Shown: piece after piece, positions 23,178 through 27,866 of the stretch
Position numbering within the stretch: position 1 is the stretch's first letter
How the letters are laid out: every line of letters starts with the position of its first letter
Notes under the pieces: generated by a model
What the model was told of the DNA's origin: nothing
The model's input: only the letters and a program-made list of their open reading frames with translations
The model's database searches: none
NCBI GenBank assembly: GCA_964431205.1
Contig: CAYSIX010000022.1
Coordinates: 1-27,866, forward strand
Source: CAYSIX01 sp964431205
GTDB taxonomy: Bacteria; Planctomycetota; Phycisphaerae; Phycisphaerales; Phycisphaeraceae
DNA length: 27,866 bases
Direction: 5' to 3'
Program-made: the position numbers and the translations under genes

Positions 23178-24032
23178 ATGGTCGAGCTGAGCCGAACCGT
23201 GCGGCTGTGCGTCAACGCGTCGGGTTCGGCGGACGAGCGGTTGGCGCGGGACAACACGTACTCGGCGTGGCCGCCGATCCGCGGGCTGGGCCGGTATTAT
23301 GAGCTGACGGTGACCTGTCGCGGCGAGCCGGCCGAGCCGAGCGGGTACCTGATCAACATCAAGCGGATCGACGAGGCGATCCGGGATGAAGCGCTCGGGG
23401 TGCTGCGGGAGGCGGTGGCGGCCGAGGACGCCGCCCGCGGCGGCAGCCGAGCCGACGACGGTACGGTCACCCCCATGGGCGAGCTGATGCGCCGCCTGCT
23501 GCGGGCGGTAGTGCCCGCCCTGCCCGTCACCGCCACCTCGCTCACGCTAGCCCTGACGCCCCGCGTCCACCTGACCCTCGAGGCCGACGACATGGACCAC
23601 GTGACCCTGCGACAGCAATACGAGTTTTCCGCCGCTCACCGCCTGCACGTGCCCACGCTCAGCGACGCGCAGAACCGCGAGATGTTCGGCAAGTGCAACA
23701 ACCCCGCGGGGCACGGGCACAACTACCGGCTCGAGGTCGCGGTGCGCGTCCCCATCGCGCCGAACGGTCACGTCCTGGCGGTCGAGACGCTGGACGCGGT
23801 CGTCAACGAGCACGCCGTCGAAGTGCTGGACCACAAGCACCTGAACGAGGACGTGCCGCAGTTCGCCGGGCTCAACCCCTCGGTCGAGCACATCGCCCGG
23901 GTGATCTGGGGAATGCTCGAGCGGCCGATCGCCTCGCTGGCCGGCGGTGGCGTGCGCCTCGAGGAGCTGCGCGTCTGGGAGACCGACAAGACGGTGTGCA
24001 CCTACCGCGGGCCGGCGGACCAGTCGGATTGA
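23178..24032 (+). CDS. Tandem PTPS/QueD-like protein, N-terminal copy degenerate
   Basis: A 284-residue protein of the 6-pyruvoyl-tetrahydropterin synthase / 6-carboxy-tetrahydropterin synthase family. The C-terminal domain (about 142-278) is complete: zinc ligands H154, H179 and H181 ('FSAAHRL', 'GHGHNY'), the catalytic Cys C173 in 'KCNNPAGHGH', the DH pair D218-H219 in 'VLDHKHLNED', and E268 in 'WETDKTVC'. The N-terminal 130 residues repeat the same strand order ('DNTYSAWPPIRGLGRYYELTV', 'GYLINIKRIDEAIRDEAL') but lack the zinc histidines and the Cys. The family makes pterins or the queuosine precursor; which one is open. Starts 7 bases after TATAAT. Confidence 0.85.
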   Translation: MVELSRTVRLCVNASGSADERLARDNTYSAWPPIRGLGRYYELTVTCRGEPAEPSGYLINIKRIDEAIRDEALGVLREAVAAEDAARGGSRADDGTVTPMGELMRRLLRAVVPALPVTATSLTLALTPRVHLTLEADDMDHVTLRQQYEFSAAHRLHVPTLSDAQNREMFGKCNNPAGHGHNYRLEVAVRVPIAPNGHVLAVETLDAVVNEHAVEVLDHKHLNEDVPQFAGLNPSVEHIARVIWGMLERPIASLAGGGVRLEELRVWETDKTVCTYRGPADQSD

Positions 24033-24129
24033 CCGGCCCGCGCGGCGCGCCCGCGACCTATCGGCCGTCGCTCGCCTCCTGCCGACGCCGCCCCGTGCCG
24101 CCGCCGTGGGGCTCCCCGCCCACAGTCGG

Positions 24130-24135
24130 TACAAT
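24130..24135 (+). promoter_or_regulatory. Leaderless-type -10 box (TACAAT)
   Basis: TACAAT ends 7 bases before the ATG at 24143 in the 110-base gap after the PTPS gene, so the downstream gene probably has its own leaderless transcript. Confidence 0.5.
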
Positions 24136-24142
24136 CCAGCCC

Positions 24143-24559
24143 ATGTGGCAACGGATCAATCAGGATGAGTTCCTGCTCTGGATCCTGCTGATCGCGCTGA
24201 TGGGCGTGATGGGCATCGCCCTGGTCTTCGGGCTCATGATGACCTGGCGACGATTCAACGAGCGGACCGCCCTGCGGCCGCGCGAGGACGAGCCCGCCCG
24301 GTCCAAGCCCAAACCCGAGGGCAGCGACGACATCTGGCAGGCGTCCGGCAAGCGGTACGTCGACGATACCCTCCCGCCCAAACGCAAGGAACCGCCCCGG
24401 CAATCCCCCGACGCGCTCGACGAGGACGACGAGCCCGACGAACCCTTCACCAGCCCCGATGACACGGGCGAGACCGACCTCGATGACGATGACGAGGACG
24501 AAGACGACGACCGCGACAACGATGACGAGGACGAAGACGGCGGTGCGTTCAAGGTCTGA
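24143..24559 (+). CDS. Single-helix membrane protein with acidic tail
   Basis: A 138-residue protein of unknown function. The start at 24143 opens with MWQRINQDEF, then a membrane helix at about 10-34 (LLWILLIALMGVMGIALVFG). A basic Lys/Arg/Pro region (about 35-85) follows, and from about residue 90 an Asp/Glu-rich tail, largely uninterrupted acidic runs, ends in GGAFKV. The tail is likely disordered and cytoplasmic or periplasmic depending on topology; it could bind cations or basic partners, which is conjecture. No family recognised. Confidence 0.7.
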   Translation: MWQRINQDEFLLWILLIALMGVMGIALVFGLMMTWRRFNERTALRPREDEPARSKPKPEGSDDIWQASGKRYVDDTLPPKRKEPPRQSPDALDEDDEPDEPFTSPDDTGETDLDDDDEDEDDDRDNDDEDEDGGAFKV

Positions 24560-24718
24560 GCGCTCAAGCAAGACAGACTCATCGCAGGGCGGCGACGGCC
24601 GCCGGGATCGGGTCACGCATGTGACACGAGGCCGGTTTTCGGCTGCAAGAAGACAAACCCGCTATCCTGTCTCGATGAGATGGCGTCGCTTCACCTCTCC
24701 GGGACAGGACGAGCAAAG
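24560..24718. other. Intergenic region with inverted repeat and possible promoter
   Basis: Contains GTCAC-GCAT-GTGAC at 24612-24625, a possible operator or hairpin, then GCCG-GTTTT-CGGC, and TATCCT at 24663-24668 (a -10-like box). An ATG at 24675, six bases after the box, opens an 18-codon frame ending at 24731 across the FkbM start. No gene is assigned. Confidence 0.3.
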
Positions 24719-25573
24719 ATGCACGGCCTGACACGGTTCGCGTTGCATCACTATCCGTTCCATCGCGCGCGGGGAACGCTGCTTCGACGGCTGCCCGCGG
24801 TGCCACCCGGCGCGTTTCGCCTGCGTAATGGCCTTCAGATCGGCCGGGTCGCCGGGGTGGACGACTGGGGCGCCAAGGCGTTGTACTGGTTCGGCGATTA
24901 TGATCCGCCGAGCCTGCGGGTCATCGACGCCCTGCTGCGGGCCGGTGACACGGCTTGCGACGTGGGCGCCAACATCGGGGCGATGTCGATGCGGATGGCG
25001 TTGCGCGTCGGGGACTCGGGTCGGGTGTACGCGTTTGAGCCGGTACAGGCCACGCGAACGTGTCTCGAGGTCAATCTGAGTGCGAATACGCTGTCGCAAG
25101 TGCGGGTGTGTCCTTTTGGGCTTTCGAGCGCGTCGGGTGAGGCGACGATTCACGTGCCGATCGGCCGGCCGGGGATGGCGTCGATCACACAGAACCGCCG
25201 CGGAGACCGATCCGAGGTGATCCGTCTCGAGGCCTTCGACGCCTGGGCGAGCCGGGAAGGGATCGATCGCGTGGCGCTGTGCAAGATCGACACGGAAGGA
25301 CACGAGGCCGAAGTGTTCGCCGGCATGCAGGCGACACTTGCCGCGGGGCGCGTTGAGTCGTTCCTGTTCGAGCACAGTCATTCGTACGACGAGTCGGTCA
25401 GCGAGATGCTCCAATCGCACGGTTATCGCGTGTGGGCGATGGCCCGGAGCATGCGTTCGGTTCGCTTGCTCGGCCTCGGGGACAAAGGGTACAAGCTGCT
25501 GCCCAACGTCCTGGCGGTTCGTACGGGCGGGCCGGGCGAAGAACGGGTTCGCTCGGCGTTACACGTGACGTAA
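24719..25573 (+). CDS. FkbM family methyltransferase
   Basis: A 284-residue SAM-dependent O-methyltransferase-like protein. The SAM-binding core runs from 'ACDVGANIGAMSMRMALRVG' (motif I) through 'GRVYAFEPVQATRTCLEVNL', with 'CKIDTEGHEAEVFAGM' as the later conserved block; these are the FkbM hallmarks. FkbM-family enzymes methylate sugars, polyketides or lipids; the substrate here is unknown, and no polysaccharide cluster is next to it. The ATG at 24719 is chosen because of AGGA nine bases upstream; an in-frame ATG at 24680 is possible. Confidence 0.85.
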   Translation: MHGLTRFALHHYPFHRARGTLLRRLPAVPPGAFRLRNGLQIGRVAGVDDWGAKALYWFGDYDPPSLRVIDALLRAGDTACDVGANIGAMSMRMALRVGDSGRVYAFEPVQATRTCLEVNLSANTLSQVRVCPFGLSSASGEATIHVPIGRPGMASITQNRRGDRSEVIRLEAFDAWASREGIDRVALCKIDTEGHEAEVFAGMQATLAAGRVESFLFEHSHSYDESVSEMLQSHGYRVWAMARSMRSVRLLGLGDKGYKLLPNVLAVRTGGPGEERVRSALHVT

Positions 25574-25595
25574 GGCCCGCAGAAAGCGGCGGGCC
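25574..25595. terminator. Hairpin between convergent FkbM and thioesterase-crotonase genes
   Basis: GGCCCGC (25574-25580) pairs with GCGGGCC (25589-25595) around an 8-base loop, starting right after the FkbM stop codon. There is only a short T-run on the minus strand, so it is likely a weak bidirectional terminator. Confidence 0.6.
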
Positions 25596-25605
25596 TCGTG
25601 CGAAA

Positions 25606-26841
25606 TCAACGTCCGCCGAAGCGCGGGGCGCGTTTCTCGACGAACGCGGCCATGCCCTCGCGGGCGTCGTCGGTTTCGAGGCAGCGGCGGTAGGCGGCGA
25701 CGTCGGCCAGATGTGCGCTCTTGGGCTGGGGCCCCTCGTCGCGGTGGATGAGCTGCTTGGTCAGGCGCAGCGCGAGCGGGGGCGTGGCGAGCAGGCGTTC
25801 GATGAGCTTGCCGACGGTGACGTCGAGCAGGGCGGGCGGCTCGACGGCGTGGACGAGACCCCAGGCCAGCGCATCGCGGGCGGGGATGGTGCGGCCGGTG
25901 CAGCACAGGTCGAGGGCGCGGGCCTTGCCGACCAGCGCCGTGAGCTGGGCGATCCCGTAGGCCGGCGGCCAGCCGAGCTTGACCTCGGGCATGGCGAAGG
26001 TGGCGTCGGGGCTGGCGTAACGGAAGTCGCAGGAGTAGGCGAGCACGAGCCCGCCGCCCATGCACGGGCCCTGGACGCGGGCGATCAGGACCTGGGGCAG
26101 GCGTTCGAAGGCGAGGTAGAGCCGGGCCTGCCGCAGGGCGAGGCGCTCGGCGGTGTCGGGGTCGAGCGTCGCGGTTTCCTTGACGTCGTCGCCGGCGCAG
26201 AAGGCGTCGCCCGCGCCGCGGATCACGACCAGGCGGATTTGCTCGTGGCCGGCGAGCCAGGCGACGAGCCGTTCGAGCTCGGCGGTCATGGCGGCGTCGA
26301 CGGCGTTGAGGCTTCTCGGGCGGTTGAGCGTGACGCGCATGACCGGCCCGTCGAGGGAGACGCCGAGCGTGTCGAACGGGGGCAGGGCGCCGGTGTCGGG
26401 CGTGACGCCGGGCGGCGGTTGCGCGACGGGGTCGAGGGCGGCGGTCTTGTCGCGCAGGCGTTGGGCGAACTTGTCCAGTCCGATCACCGCGCGGCGGTGC
26501 GTGCCGCGGCCGATGGTGTCGCGTCCGTCGTGGGCGGTGATCTCGAAGTCGATCAGTCGCCCGTCGATGCCGGTGACGGTGGCCTCGGCGTGGACGGCGG
26601 CGTGGAGGGGCGTGGCGGCGAGGTGCTCGACGCGGACCTGGGCGCCGACAGACTCCTCGCCCGGCTCGAGGAAGGGGCGCAGGGCCTCGCGGGCGGCGTG
26701 CTCCATGAGGTTGACCATGGCGGGCGTGGAGAAGACGACGGCGCCGCCGGCCGGCTCGCCGGGGCCGAGGTGGATGGTCATGTCCGGCTCGACGGTGGCG
26801 TCGAGGCGGCCAACGTGTCCGATATGCAGGCTGTCGCGCAT
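25606..26841 (-). CDS. FlK-like hotdog thioesterase fused to enoyl-CoA hydratase
   Basis: A 411-residue two-domain protein. Residues about 15-128 form a hotdog thioesterase of the fluoroacetyl-CoA thioesterase (FlK) group: 'VVFSTPAMVNLMEHAA', 'EESVGAQVRVEHLAATPL' and 'AHDGRDTIGRGTHRRAVI'. The family triad is visible as T39, E47 and H73, matching FlK Thr42/Glu50/His76 at a constant offset. Residues about 158-411 are a crotonase domain: 'NRPRSLNAVD', the oxyanion loops 'FCAGDD' and 'GPCMGGG', and E286 in 'MPEVKLGWPPAYG'; the second crotonase Glu position appears to be Asp. The start at 26841 is the first ATG with a family-like N-terminus; the Shine-Dalgarno is weak. A role in acyl-CoA hydration and release is inferred. 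Confidence 0.9.
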   Translation of the reverse strand: MRDSLHIGHVGRLDATVEPDMTIHLGPGEPAGGAVVFSTPAMVNLMEHAAREALRPFLEPGEESVGAQVRVEHLAATPLHAAVHAEATVTGIDGRLIDFEITAHDGRDTIGRGTHRRAVIGLDKFAQRLRDKTAALDPVAQPPPGVTPDTGALPPFDTLGVSLDGPVMRVTLNRPRSLNAVDAAMTAELERLVAWLAGHEQIRLVVIRGAGDAFCAGDDVKETATLDPDTAERLALRQARLYLAFERLPQVLIARVQGPCMGGGLVLAYSCDFRYASPDATFAMPEVKLGWPPAYGIAQLTALVGKARALDLCCTGRTIPARDALAWGLVHAVEPPALLDVTVGKLIERLLATPPLALRLTKQLIHRDEGPQPKSAHLADVAAYRRCLETDDAREGMAAFVEKRAPRFGGR

Positions 26842-27012
26842 GGCCGTTCCGCGATCCGGGTCCCGTGCGGCCGACCAGTGTAGCCCCAAAGCGAAACGCG
26901 GCGCCGCCGACTGTCGCGTGGCCGGCGGGCAGACGCGCCCGGCCGCTGGACCGTTGGCATGTTCACGATCGGCGGTGACGGTGCACGAGGCACGTCGGAC
27001 GACGCCGAGGCG

Positions 27013-27866
27013 TCATCGGCCCCAGCCGGAGGTGGCCGTCGGCGTGCCGTCGCCGGCCCAGCGCGCGGTCGTGCCCATCGCCCTGAGCTGATCGAGCCGA
27101 CGCTGGCCGATCCGCACGGTCATGCGTACCCGGTCGTCTTCGTAACTTCGATCCAGCACCCGGCTCTGCGACTCGAGAAAATGAATCGCCTTGCCGTCGG
27201 ACGAGTCGAGCGTGAGCGTCAGCTCGCGTTCGGCGCCGCGCGCCGCTGCCCGCACGCGCTCGACCAGCGCGTCGATCCCCACGCCCGTCCGCGCGCTGAT
27301 CGCCACCGCGTCGGGGTAGGCGCGCTCGAACGCCGCGAGGTCGGCCGGGTGCTCGATCAGGTCCGTCTTGTTGAGCACGACCAGCCGCGGCTGCTCGGTC
27401 GCGCCGATCTCGTCCAGCACGGCCATGACCGTCTCGAGCTGCGCCGCGGCGCGGGCGTGCGCCGCGTCGAGCACGACCAGCAGCAGGTCGCTGTGGACCG
27501 CCTCTTCGAGCGTGGCCTTGAAGCTGGCGACCAGGTGGTGCGGCAGGTCACGGACGAACCCGACGGTGTCCGAGAGCATGACGGCGTCGCCCCCGCCGAG
27601 GTTCCACTTGCGCGTGCGGGTCGAGAGCGTGGCGAAGAGCTTGTCGTCGGCGTACGCGCGGGCGTCGGTGACGGTGTTGAACAGCGTGCTCTTGCCGGCG
27701 TTGGTGTAGCCGACGAGCCCGACGGTGAAGAAGTCCTGGTTTCGGGCGTGGACCTCGCGGGTCTTGCGCTGCTGGATGGCGGCGATCTCACGGCGGAGCT
27801 GAGCTTTCTTTCGCTGGACGATGCGGCGGTCGATCTCGAGCTGCTGCTCGCCCGGGCCGCGGGTGC
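27013..27866 (-). CDS. hflX: GTPase HflX, 5' end cut by window edge
   Basis: The C-terminal 283 residues of HflX, running off the right edge, so the start lies outside. Visible in order: the HflX signature 'RGPGEQQLE', a coiled helix 'RRIVQRKKAQLRREI', the Walker A/G1 'GLVGYTNAGKSTLFN', the G3 region 'LSDTVGFVRDLPHHLVASF', the G4 'LNKTDL', the G5 'AISARTG', and a C-terminal beta domain ending 'TATSGWGR'. HflX is a ribosome-binding GTPase that splits stalled or hibernating ribosomes, especially under heat stress. The missing part is the N-terminal HflX domain. Confidence 0.95.
   Translation of the reverse strand, partial: TRGPGEQQLEIDRRIVQRKKAQLRREIAAIQQRKTREVHARNQDFFTVGLVGYTNAGKSTLFNTVTDARAYADDKLFATLSTRTRKWNLGGGDAVMLSDTVGFVRDLPHHLVASFKATLEEAVHSDLLLVVLDAAHARAAAQLETVMAVLDEIGATEQPRLVVLNKTDLIEHPADLAAFERAYPDAVAISARTGVGIDALVERVRAAARGAERELTLTLDSSDGKAIHFLESQSRVLDRSYEDDRVRMTVRIGQRRLDQLRAMGTTARWAGDGTPTATSGWGR

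Noticed and set aside
25606..26841. Fluoroacetate-resistance role for the FlK-like domain
   Set aside because: The catalytic triad is present but the Phe lid region is not, and no fluorometabolite genes are nearby. A general acyl-CoA role is more likely.
25432..26883. 483-codon plus-strand open frame opposite the thioesterase-crotonase gene
   Set aside because: Antisense shadow; both domains are clear on the minus strand.
1..27866. CRISPR arrays, tRNA or rRNA genes, insertion sequences
   Set aside because: No regularly spaced repeats, cloverleaf-like sequences, rRNA-like sequence or transposase motifs were seen by eye.

Overview
The window is a GC-rich bacterial chromosome segment that reads as Planctomycetota, most likely a Phycisphaerae-like lineage. 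Support comes from an N-terminal LEPRLLL surface-protein motif, two exported proteins that combine a calcium-loop (dockerin-like) repeat with a PEP-CTERM tail, a DUF4953/DUF5117-type zinc metalloprotease, and a chlorite-dismutase-family protein and an FtsQ-like protein that I judge planctomycete-like. This assignment is inference from gene content; there is no rRNA in the window. I see no tRNA, CRISPR array, transposase or phage gene. A run of ten Ns at 19821-19830 is an assembly gap.

Layout. Positions 1-9800 are dominated by exported proteins: an 885-residue LEPR-motif/CARDB-repeat protein, a convergent FtsQ-like membrane protein, a PEP-CTERM protein closed by a strong intrinsic terminator, then a probable two-gene operon of a secreted metalloprotease and a NamZ-type (DUF1343) exo-muramidase. 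Positions 9880-12762 (minus) hold a secreted hypothetical protein, a two-helix membrane protein and a cation diffusion facilitator. Positions 12989-15367 (plus) hold a chlorite-dismutase/HemQ-family protein and a UDP-sugar pyrophosphorylase. Positions 15438-17355 (minus) hold ruvX overlapping the 3' end of a secreted PQQ-type sugar dehydrogenase with dockerin-like and PEP-CTERM ends. A PhzF isomerase, a structured leader with a 56-codon arginine-rich ORF, and an aldo/keto reductase follow. After the gap come the overlapping AmmeMemoRadiSam A and B genes, a TPR membrane protein, a small membrane protein, a tandem PTPS/QueD-like protein, a membrane protein with an acidic tail, an FkbM methyltransferase, a thioesterase-crotonase fusion, and the 3' part of hflX.

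Themes. Cell-surface and envelope work (surface repeats, PEP-CTERM sorting, proteolysis, muropeptide and sugar degradation, UDP-sugar supply) is the largest functional group. The most unusual items are: (1) an FlK-like hotdog thioesterase with its Thr/Glu/His triad fused to an enoyl-CoA hydratase domain; (2) a PTPS protein with a degenerate N-terminal copy; (3) a recurrent TAnnnT box 6-8 nt upstream of start codons with no Shine-Dalgarno sequence, the signature of leaderless mRNAs, alongside genes with good Shine-Dalgarno sites; (4) an attenuator-like set of alternating CUCCC/GGGAG segments just before the 56-codon ORF. All are read from sequence alone; no search or folding program was run.
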